NCBI GenBank assembly: GCA_020852965.1
Contig: JADYZV010000086.1
Coordinates: 1 to 51,375, forward strand
Origin: Pirellulaceae bacterium
GTDB taxonomy: Bacteria; Planctomycetota; Planctomycetia; Pirellulales; Pirellulaceae
Length of the DNA stretch: 51,375 bases
Reading direction: 5' to 3'
Position numbers and translations under genes: made by a program. A model generated the notes under the pieces. The model made no database searches and was not told the DNA's origin. It worked only from the letters and a program-made list of their open reading frames with translations. Below, one piece after another: positions 44,094 through 51,375 of the stretch (within the stretch, counting starts at the first letter, position 1; each line of letters starts with the position of its first letter).

Positions 44094-45785
44094 CTAATCC
44101 GCCTTGGTGACTCGCATAACTTCAGCAAGCGTGGTAACACCCGAGAGCACTTTGCTCCAGCCGTCCATCCGCAGGGTCTCCATCCCGCCCTTGATGGCAG
44201 CCTTCTTGATGACATCCGAGCTAGCTCCTTGCGACGCGAGCTGACGGACCTCTTCGTTGGTCACCAGCAATTCGTATATTCCCATCCGGCCACGATAGCC
44301 GGTGCGTCGGCAGCATTCACATCCGCCCGGGCGATACAGTTTCAAGCGTGGATCGAGCCGCGCTTCGACAGGGAAATCGTCGGGCAATTCATCGGGATCG
44401 GGACGATACGACTCTTTGCACTCGTCGCACAACACACGCACTAGGCGTTGAGCCAAAACGCCTTCGACGGTGTTGGCGACCAAAAATGGTTCGACCCCCA
44501 TGTCGATTAAACGCATGAACGCTCCAGACGAATCATTCGTGTGCAACGTGCTAAACACCATGTGCCCAGTCAGCGAGGCTTGGGTCGCGTTTTCCGCAGT
44601 TTCCAAGTCGCGGATTTCACCGATCAGTACCACATCGGGATCGTGCCGCAAGATGGCTCGCAGACATGCCGCAAACGTCAAGCCGACTTTTGCGTGGACT
44701 TGGATTTGATTGATTCCCTCAAGCTGATACTCGATGGGGTCTTCGGTGGTGACGATCTTGTTGTCTTCCGACTTGATCTCACTCAAGGCACTGTAGAGCG
44801 TGGTGGTCTTACCGGAGCCGGTGGGACCGGTCACCAACACGATGCCGTGCGGCAAGCGAATCAGCTTTTGAAACTTCTCGTAGATTGACTCTGGCATGCC
44901 GACGCCGCGCAAATCAAACTTCAAGTTCGATTTGTCGAGTACCCGCATGACGACACCTTCGCCGTGCAACATGGGGATGATCGACACACGCACATCGATT
45001 TCACGCCCCGAGATTCGCAGCTTAATACGACCATCCTGCGGAACACGCTTCTCTGCGATATTCATCTTGGCCATGATCTTCAAACGGCTGATGATCGCAG
45101 CTCGGAATTGATTCATCTCGGGCGGAGTCGGCTGCTTCTGCAAGACACCATCGATGCGATAGCGGATTTTCAAGCCGCTCTCCTGCGATTCGATGTGAAT
45201 ATCGCTGGCACGAACTTCGATGGCCTCACTCAGGATCTCGTTCACCAGCCGTACCACGGAGGCTTGCTGAGCCTCTTCGGCATCTTCTAAGCCCTGCGTG
45301 TCGAGCTCTTCGAGCATTTCTACGTCGCCCAGTTGCCTTTGCTGAGCGATCAAGCCGTCGATCGTCTCGGAGCCAACGCCCAAGTTTCGCTTGATCAAGC
45401 GCTGTATCGTTTCAACCGAAGCAACCACCGGGCGCACCTCGACTGCCAACGCCGACGCGACCGAGTCGACCGCCGCAAAGTCAAACGGGTTGCTAACGGC
45501 CAACCGAATCCAGCCTGGTCCACGCTCTAGTGGAAAGACTTCATGCCGGTGAATCAGCTTCATCGGAAAACCGGCAAGCGCATCACTGGGAATCTCACCC
45601 TCATCAGTGTCGAGCCATTCGAGCCCCAGAGTTCTCGCACTGACGGCGAGTAGTTCTTGCGAATTGTTGAAAGACCAGCGGTCGACCAATAGCTCCAACG
45701 AATCACCATCTTTGAGCATGTCGGCCACTTGACGCAATTGGCTCGAATCGAGCTGCGGCAATAGCGCTAGCGTATTAGTAATCAT
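44094..45785 (-). CDS. gspE: Type II secretion ATPase GspE
   Basis: A 563-residue cytoplasmic hexameric ATPase. The N-terminal GspE_N-type domain (about 1-150) is followed by the RecA-like core: VRASDIHIESQESGLKIRYRIDGVL, Walker A GPTGSGKTTTLYSALSEI, the Asp box around TTEDPIEY, Walker B DPDVVLIGEIRDLETA and the His box HMVFSTLHTN. Zinc-type cysteines are CDECKESY and CECCRRTGYRGR, the GspE metal-binding loop. ATG 45785 is chosen because AAGGAATT lies about 10 bp upstream; the longer frame to 45965 is not credible. It powers pseudopilus assembly and is the first gene of the E-to-BON operon. Confidence 0.95.
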   Translation of the reverse strand: MITNTLALLPQLDSSQLRQVADMLKDGDSLELLVDRWSFNNSQELLAVSARTLGLEWLDTDEGEIPSDALAGFPMKLIHRHEVFPLERGPGWIRLAVSNPFDFAAVDSVASALAVEVRPVVASVETIQRLIKRNLGVGSETIDGLIAQQRQLGDVEMLEELDTQGLEDAEEAQQASVVRLVNEILSEAIEVRASDIHIESQESGLKIRYRIDGVLQKQPTPPEMNQFRAAIISRLKIMAKMNIAEKRVPQDGRIKLRISGREIDVRVSIIPMLHGEGVVMRVLDKSNLKFDLRGVGMPESIYEKFQKLIRLPHGIVLVTGPTGSGKTTTLYSALSEIKSEDNKIVTTEDPIEYQLEGINQIQVHAKVGLTFAACLRAILRHDPDVVLIGEIRDLETAENATQASLTGHMVFSTLHTNDSSGAFMRLIDMGVEPFLVANTVEGVLAQRLVRVLCDECKESYRPDPDELPDDFPVEARLDPRLKLYRPGGCECCRRTGYRGRMGIYELLVTNEEVRQLASQGASSDVIKKAAIKGGMETLRMDGWSKVLSGVTTLAEVMRVTKAD

Positions 45786-46423
45786 TGTTGAATTCCTTAA
45801 TCGTCGAGGTGGGAGCTCGCTCCGCGAGCTAAGGGGGGAGGTTGGGGTGGTTCGACTCCGACAACAATAAGTTGCCGAATGTTCGAAGCCGAGTTTTGCG
45901 AATTCGTCGCCGAATTTCGCAGAAACAAACGTCAGGAAGCTGTCAAAGCCGTCCCTGTAACCCAAGGAAGGTCTATGTCAGCCGATCGTCGGTCTATTCC
46001 AAGTCGTCGAGGTAGGTAGTTCAGGTGGGAATTTAAGGTGGGTACGAGCCATCCTGCTCGTTTTCATTATTTCATTATAACTCGCCATGTCCGCGAGCAT
46101 CTAACTCTTTTAACTCGACACGTTGGCATCGAGTGTGCAATCCGTTTAGTATTTTTCTTTGGCAGGTTCTAGTGTACTACTCTAAATGGTAGCAGCAATC
46201 TCCCGGCACGTCAATTTGGGGGAACTGTACTGACACGTGGTCTGTTCGGGCCAGTTTTCGGGTATCGCAGGCCAATTTTCGGGTGTTGGGCGCGGCGGCA
46301 AGTCCCAACGTACCACGAACGCGGGGACTCGTAACCTCGTCCACTGCACCGGGCTCGTGGGCGACGGCACACCCATTGTGCCTGCTATTTTTCAGCAATT
46401 TACTCGATTTCAATGAGTTTTCG
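45786..46423. other. Intergenic region between gspE and the giant N-domain gene
   Basis: About 640 bp with no convincing gene. It should hold the promoter of the gspE operon. Visible structures are a palindrome AGCTCGCTCCGCGAGCT at 45814-45830, a near-tandem 21-bp duplication GGGCCAGTTTTCGGG/GGCCAATTTTCGGG at 46248-46289, and the dispersed repeat at 46324-46346. Confidence 0.6.
46324..46346 (+). repeat. Dispersed repeat, GGACTCG family (copy 4)
   Basis: Contains GGACTCGTAACCTCGTCCAC followed by TGC, about 80 bp after the stop codon of the giant gene. It matches the copies at 24, 4005 and 17375. Confidence 0.75.
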
Positions 46424-49400
46424 TCATTTTGCCAGCAAAATCTTCAACGCTTGCTGCAGACTCTTGGTATTGGTCGATTGCAAACGGATGAGATCCACCC
46501 GTTTGGAGGGTGTTTGCTGTGACTTTCGGTCAAGTGATTCGACGAACTCACGAATCTCAGCGGTCAGCTCAATGGGAGCGCGAAAAATGATCGAATTGCT
46601 GGTCTCATCGACGGCCAAGGTCAATAGCGGACCGCTTGATTGGGCATTGAGCTGCTGCAATAAACTCGCCACATCGGAAGAAACCCCCTCGGGAATCGGG
46701 ACCGGACGACGACCAGCCCCGGAGCTCAATTGGGAACGATAGACATCGCGCAATATGGCTTCCACGTTATTGGCGCTAGCACTTTCAAGCGCGAGAGTCG
46801 TGGGCGTGATCTGTTGTAGAGAATCGAGTAGATCCTCCGAATCGAGCACGCCCAACAACTCTTCCACGGTGCGCCTATCCTGGCGATTACCGCTGACGAT
46901 CAGAGCGTTGATCCGCGAGTCGGCCACAATTTTGACGCGTTGCATCAGGTCGGAAACGGACGAGCTGCGACCGCGTTCTGGACGGAACAAATCGCTGAGC
47001 AACTCCTGAACTTGATCAGCTCCAGCGTGGCGAAGCAGATAGACGGAGTAATTGCCGGTCGTGGAGTACGGCTCGATCCGAGGGCTCAATAGGGTATCTA
47101 GCAAACGTTGGAATTGGTCGAGCGCCTGGGTATCCGCCGATGCCACCGTCCACTGCTCGTCCCCCACGACGACGACGATTGCCGGACGATTGGCTTGGTT
47201 GTCAGTCGCCTTGAGACCAGCCGAGTCGTCAGCGGCCTCAGAGGGGACAGCCGTCGAGCTCTCATCGGATATCTTGTCGCCTGAGCTGGCCGCTTCATCT
47301 GCAGTGTTCGTATCGACAGGGTTGGCCTGCGGTGCGCTAGTCAGTTTAGCAGTTGGCATTTCCTCCTCTAGCGCGTCTGTGCCGTCGTTCTTCTCACTGC
47401 GCGTTTCCTTATCCTTCTCGTTTTTCGTGTCGTTGGGGTTACCTGCTGGACGGATGACTTCCAGCACGTTGTCACCGGCGGCCGGCCAGAGGCGTCGGAT
47501 CTCATCTAACAATTTCTCTGAATTGCGGTGTACTGGAATAAATCGCAGCCTAGCTGAACTACCAATGCGGCTACCCGACGGCGTTTCCCCCATCTGCTGC
47601 AATAGCTTACGCAACGAAACGAGCTGAGTGTCTGTTGCGCGAATGATCACGCGTTGTTGGTCGCTGTCAATTGAAATGGAAGGGGCTGAGTTGACGGGCT
47701 CATCCTCGAATAGCGCATCGGCAGCCAACTTGAACGAGTAGGGGTCGGTCGCTTCGAGCTGAACAATCTCTAGTTGCCGTTCTGGAGGAGTCAATTGTTC
47801 GAGCATCTCCTCGACCAATTTTATCTGCTCCGGATCGCCCACCACAAACAACTGTTCGTTCAGCGGATCGTAGCGCACGTCGACTGGTGCGGAGCTCTCC
47901 GGAAACAGGTTCTCGATTGCGCTGGAGATCGATCGCCCATCTGCGCCTCCCAGTGAGAAGACGCGCATTTTACGAGAGTCGCTGTTGCTGCCTAGCACAT
48001 CGATCTGTTCCACGAGCGCCTGGGCTACTTGCAGGTCGTCTCGGCTGCCGACGACGAACACGCTTCGCGTCTCACGGTTGAAGCTAACTCCAGCCAAAGA
48101 GCGCCGACCGAAGGCATCTTCGAGTGCACCCGCTACGGCCTCTGGACTGGCATGTTTTAAAGTGAACGACTTGAGCGTTGGCAATCGAGTCGGTTGCGAG
48201 TTAAGTTCTTCGATGACCTTGGCCAGCTCAGCGTGCTCTTCTTCGGTAGCCGTTGCAAATAGACCGCCACCAGCCGAGTCGGCAGCAAATGTGGCTTTGG
48301 CAAAGCTCCCTTCCAAGGCGCGCGAAAGTGCGATTGGCTCACTGCCGAGCACAGGATAGAAGCGAGTCGAGCGAGGCTCACTTCCTCCCTTCTCCACTTG
48401 GTCGACAATCTCGCCGATTTGCTCGAGCTCTTCAGGAGTTGCAGTCACAATCAGACTGTTGGATGCTCGATCTGCCGTGACAGATGCCTCCGAGGAAATA
48501 TTCGCAATGGCATCCTGCAGCGAAACCGCGTCGCCGTTACCAACGACAAAGACCCGCGTCTTTACGTTTTCACGTTCGTTATCGAACTCCTTTACGATAG
48601 CCGCGATGCGTTCATGTTGTTCCGGTTGGGCGGTAGCGATTAAGCCACCGGTCTCACGTGAGCCGTAGAAGGTTGCATCGGGCATGAGGCTCTGCAATAC
48701 GAAAGACAGACCTCGTCCGTCGCCGCGCTGCAATCGATAGACGTGCGTCTCCTTATCGTTACCTCCTTTTTTCACCTGGTCGACAATCTCACCGATTTGC
48801 TTGAGTTCCTCAGGGGTTGCAGTGACAATTAGGCTGTCGGTCGCCTGATCGGCGGTGACGGCCGCTTCTGTCGAGAAACTCTTGATGGCTACTTGCAGCG
48901 AAGCTGCGCTCCCTTTGCCGACGACGAAGACTTGCGTTTTTACGTTCTCACGATCGTTATCGAACTCTTTGACGATAGCCGCGATGCGCTCATGTTGTTC
49001 TGGCAGGGCCGTGGCTACTAAGCCGCCCGAATCGGGCGATCCGTAGAACGTTGCATCGGGCATGAGGCTTGACAGTACGTAGGACAAGCCACGCCCGTTG
49101 CCACGTAGCAAACGGTAGACATGCGTCTCCTTGTCATTTACCGTCGGCTGATCGAAGCCTGTCAAGAACTCGGTGATCGCTTTGTGATCTTCGGCTTTAG
49201 CCGTGGCCGAAATTGTTTTTGAGGCCACATCGGGGGCCAGGGTCGATTGCGGCAAAAGCCGAGCCAGCACCGTCACGGCCGCTTGCGGATTGGCATGACG
49301 CAGCGGATAGACAACCGAGCTCATCGTATCGGGTGAAGGCATCTGCTCGATCAGCCGCTGCACTTGCTCACTCACACGTTCCAAGTCCTCCGCCGATCCG

Positions 49401-51375
49401 ATGGCCAACAGCGTGTGATTGGCCGGGTTAGACTCCAAGCGAACCTGCGCCGGAATCGTCGATTTGAGCGCGACCAGGATGTTGCTCAGCTCGACTTGCT
49501 TCGGATCGAACGTAAAGACCTTGGTCGTAGCCTCATCGGCGCCCGCACCGTTGGAGAGCATTTCGACCACGCTGGCGATACGCGATTGAACGTCTTGTGA
49601 CGCGACAACGACCAATTGCCCCGTCGTCGGATCGGACGTGCTGACTGCGGCAGGAAACAGGGTGCGCAGCGAGGTTTGGATGGCCAGCAACTGTGTCGGC
49701 TTGACCATGTAGGTAGCCGGCTGTTGCGCGTCACGAGCCGTCTGGCTGAGAGCCGCTAAGGCCTGCTCTACCAATTCCTGTTGCGGCGGTGTGGCCCAAA
49801 CTGTCACCGTGCGTGAAACGGGATCAGGGCTGAGCAATGCGCGGGGAGCGAGCTGTTTGAGCAGGCTCGAGAGCGTTGACATCTCGCCAAACGGCACCGG
49901 GTAGGTCTTCGCCAATTGCGCTTCGCTACCTCCTTTTTCCACCTGGTCGACGATTTTGCCGATTTGCTCGAGTTGTTCGGGGGTTGCAGTCACAATCAGA
50001 CTGTTGGTCGCTCGATCTGCGGTGACCGATGCTTCTGCCGAGACGTCTTTGATGGCGACTTGCAGGGAAGCTGCATCCCCGTTGCCGATAGCGTAGACAC
50101 GCGTCTGCCTGCCGTCAGCCGTCGGCTGATCGAAGCCTGTCAAGAACTCGGCGATCGCTTTGTGATCTTCGGCTTTAGCCGTGGCCGATATCGTCTTTGA
50201 GGCCACATCGGGGGCCAGGGTCGATTGTGGCAAAAGCCGAGCCAGCACCGTCACGGCCGCGAGCGGATTGGCATGACGCAGCGGATAGACAACCGAGCTC
50301 ATCGTATCGGGTGAAGGCATCTGCTCGATCAGCCGCTGCACTTGCTCACTCACGCGTTCTAAGTCCTCCGCCGTTCCGATGGCCAACAGCGTGTGATTGG
50401 CCGGGTTGGACTCCAAGCGAACCTGCGCCGGAATCGTCGATTTGAGCGCGACCAGGATGTTGCTCAGCTCGACTTGCTTCGGATCAAACGCAAAGACTTT
50501 GGTCGTAGCCTCATCGGCGCCCGCGCCGTTGGAGAGCATTTCGACCACGCTGGCGATACGCGATTGAACGTCTTGTGACGCGACTACGACCAATTGCCCC
50601 GTCGTCGGATCGGACGTGCTGACTGCGGCAGGAAACAGGGTGCGCAGCGAGGTTTGGATGGCCAGCAACTGCGTTGGCTTGACCATGTAAGTAGCCGGCT
50701 GTTGCGCGTCACGTGCTGTCTGATTGAGCGCCTCCAAGGCTTGCTCCACCAGTTCTTGTTGCGGCGGTGTGGCCCAGACTGTCACCGTGCGCGAAACGGG
50801 GTCTGAACTGATCAACGCGCGCGGGGCGAGCTGCTTGAGCACGCTAGGCAGCGTTGACATCTCGCCAAACGGAACCGAGTACGTTTTAGCCAACTGCGCA
50901 TCACCACCTGGGGCCGACGTCAACTGCTCAAAGGCTGCTTCAAGCTGTTCATGCTCCTCGGGGGTGCCCGATGCGACCACTTGATTGGAAACACCATCGA
51001 CGGTCAATTGCATGCTTGGCCACATGGCTTGCAGCGTGGTTAGCAGTGCCGAAGCGGTGAGCTGGCCTGCATCATAGCTGCGGATCTCGGCTACCTGGCG
51101 CACGCTTCCTGTGCGATCGATTTGATCGATGGCCGCTTTGACTTGAGCTTGAGTTTCCAACGAGCCGGTCACGACCACCTGCCGCAATTTGTCATCGGCC
51201 AACACGGTCGCATCGCGTACAATCTGATCGAGCAGCAGTTTGACATTCGTCGCCGCCGCGTGCTCGAGCGGATAGGCGAGCACCACCTTCTGGCGGCCTG
51301 CTGCCGGTTTGGCACCCAGGGCCGTTGCCATTTGGTGCAGCTCAGCGTGGGTCTCAGCGTCAGCGCGAACCAGCA
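46424..51375 (-). CDS. Giant secretin N-domain repeat protein (5' end outside window)
   Basis: An open frame of about 1,650 codons with no start required before the window edge; the frame continues past 51331 (ADAETHAELHQ), so the gene is partial. It consists of about 22 modules of 60-70 residues, each ending in a pattern such as TPEEHEQLEAAFEQL or TPEELEQIGEIVDQVEKG, which is the secretin N-type alpha-beta ring domain. No secretin channel domain (VPxx...GDIPxxxxLF) is present; the protein ends inside a module (TKSLQQALKILLAK). One acidic linker interrupts the array (about 47330-47470). Nearby modules are near-identical copies. By location beside the T2SS it may form or line a periplasmic conduit; this is inference. 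Confidence 0.82.
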   Translation of the reverse strand, partial: LVRADAETHAELHQMATALGAKPAAGRQKVVLAYPLEHAAATNVKLLLDQIVRDATVLADDKLRQVVVTGSLETQAQVKAAIDQIDRTGSVRQVAEIRSYDAGQLTASALLTTLQAMWPSMQLTVDGVSNQVVASGTPEEHEQLEAAFEQLTSAPGGDAQLAKTYSVPFGEMSTLPSVLKQLAPRALISSDPVSRTVTVWATPPQQELVEQALEALNQTARDAQQPATYMVKPTQLLAIQTSLRTLFPAAVSTSDPTTGQLVVVASQDVQSRIASVVEMLSNGAGADEATTKVFAFDPKQVELSNILVALKSTIPAQVRLESNPANHTLLAIGTAEDLERVSEQVQRLIEQMPSPDTMSSVVYPLRHANPLAAVTVLARLLPQSTLAPDVASKTISATAKAEDHKAIAEFLTGFDQPTADGRQTRVYAIGNGDAASLQVAIKDVSAEASVTADRATNSLIVTATPEQLEQIGKIVDQVEKGGSEAQLAKTYPVPFGEMSTLSSLLKQLAPRALLSPDPVSRTVTVWATPPQQELVEQALAALSQTARDAQQPATYMVKPTQLLAIQTSLRTLFPAAVSTSDPTTGQLVVVASQDVQSRIASVVEMLSNGAGADEATTKVFTFDPKQVELSNILVALKSTIPAQVRLESNPANHTLLAIGSAEDLERVSEQVQRLIEQMPSPDTMSSVVYPLRHANPQAAVTVLARLLPQSTLAPDVASKTISATAKAEDHKAITEFLTGFDQPTVNDKETHVYRLLRGNGRGLSYVLSSLMPDATFYGSPDSGGLVATALPEQHERIAAIVKEFDNDRENVKTQVFVVGKGSAASLQVAIKSFSTEAAVTADQATDSLIVTATPEELKQIGEIVDQVKKGGNDKETHVYRLQRGDGRGLSFVLQSLMPDATFYGSRETGGLIATAQPEQHERIAAIVKEFDNERENVKTRVFVVGNGDAVSLQDAIANISSEASVTADRASNSLIVTATPEELEQIGEIVDQVEKGGSEPRSTRFYPVLGSEPIALSRALEGSFAKATFAADSAGGGLFATATEEEHAELAKVIEELNSQPTRLPTLKSFTLKHASPEAVAGALEDAFGRRSLAGVSFNRETRSVFVVGSRDDLQVAQALVEQIDVLGSNSDSRKMRVFSLGGADGRSISSAIENLFPESSAPVDVRYDPLNEQLFVVGDPEQIKLVEEMLEQLTPPERQLEIVQLEATDPYSFKLAADALFEDEPVNSAPSISIDSDQQRVIIRATDTQLVSLRKLLQQMGETPSGSRIGSSARLRFIPVHRNSEKLLDEIRRLWPAAGDNVLEVIRPAGNPNDTKNEKDKETRSEKNDGTDALEEEMPTAKLTSAPQANPVDTNTADEAASSGDKISDESSTAVPSEAADDSAGLKATDNQANRPAIVVVVGDEQWTVASADTQALDQFQRLLDTLLSPRIEPYSTTGNYSVYLLRHAGADQVQELLSDLFRPERGRSSSVSDLMQRVKIVADSRINALIVSGNRQDRRTVEELLGVLDSEDLLDSLQQITPTTLALESASANNVEAILRDVYRSQLSSGAGRRPVPIPEGVSSDVASLLQQLNAQSSGPLLTLAVDETSNSIIFRAPIELTAEIREFVESLDRKSQQTPSKRVDLIRLQSTNTKSLQQALKILLAK
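49137..49920. repeat. Internal long repeat of the giant gene, copy B
   Basis: About 780 bp that matches 50115-50898 at a fixed offset of 978 bp (326 codons), with only scattered substitutions. It encodes four consecutive modules (FGEMSTLSSLLKQL to FLTGFDQPT). Confidence 0.9.
50115..50898. repeat. Internal long repeat of the giant gene, copy A
   Basis: Partner of 49137-49920. Between the two copies, 49921-50114 encodes one additional module whose own near-copies occur again around 48390-48560 and 48760-48930. Confidence 0.9.

Noticed and set aside
45786-45965. N-terminal extension of gspE
   Set aside because: The added residues are Cys/Arg/Ser-rich and unlike GspE; a good Shine-Dalgarno sequence precedes the ATG at 45785.

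Overview
The window looks like chromosomal DNA of a planctomycete, probably a Pirellulaceae-type bacterium. The evidence is the mix of planctomycete-typical families: a DUF1559 prepilin-like protein with an H-x9-DG tail, a DUF1598 protein, a DUF5060/collagen-binding glycosidase-like protein, a sulfatase, and a redoxin/cytochrome/copper-monooxygenase fusion. The DNA is moderately GC-rich, with short palindromic repeats scattered between genes. No rRNA, tRNA, CRISPR array or intact insertion sequence was found.

Layout: 1-1100 holds two tiny membrane-protein ORFs, a long perfect hairpin and a dispersed repeat. 1104-4030 holds a secreted glycosidase-like protein and a crotonase-family enzyme. 4174-9112 is a tightly packed four-gene operon: redoxin/cytochrome/monooxygenase/EF-hand fusion, small 4-TM protein, sodium:solute symporter and metallo-beta-lactamase-fold hydrolase. 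9113-10160 is gene-poor and carries a 204-bp inverted-repeat element. 10161-17262 has the DUF1559 protein, a small lipoprotein, a decayed glycosidase remnant, a membrane protein, an FHA-GAF-sigma54 activator and a divergent DUF1598 gene ending in a clear terminator. 17589-22192 is an ilvN-ilvC-uvrA-like cluster. 22412-28579 holds a GT87-like glycosyltransferase, a crotonase-fold protein, a sulfatase, a stand-alone release-factor-like protein, a DUF4404 protein and a Na/Pi-type transporter.

The right-hand 22 kb (29056-51375) is a type II secretion system (T2SS) locus. A plus-strand pair (secretin gspD and a lipoprotein) faces a long minus-strand array reading gspE-gspF-gspG-gspH-gspI-gspJ-gspK, then a GspL-like PilM/PilN-type protein, a GspM-like protein carrying what looks like a GspC domain, and a BON-domain protein. 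Upstream of gspE is a giant partial gene of more than 1,640 codons that is almost entirely a string of about 22 secretin N-domain-like modules with no secretin channel domain. The locus appears to encode a T2SS variant with extra ring-domain material, a GspM-GspC merger and enlarged minor pseudopilins. This is the best candidate for a poorly described system here.

Repeats are a second theme. One family carries GGACTCGTAACCTCGTCCAC. Another has ends reading AACCCGGATTATTCAT and an inner 25-bp inverted repeat. A 30-bp palindrome-containing repeat (core GACGCGGAGCGTCGGG) has expanded in frame inside the leader-peptide region of gspI and also sits between gspG and gspH.
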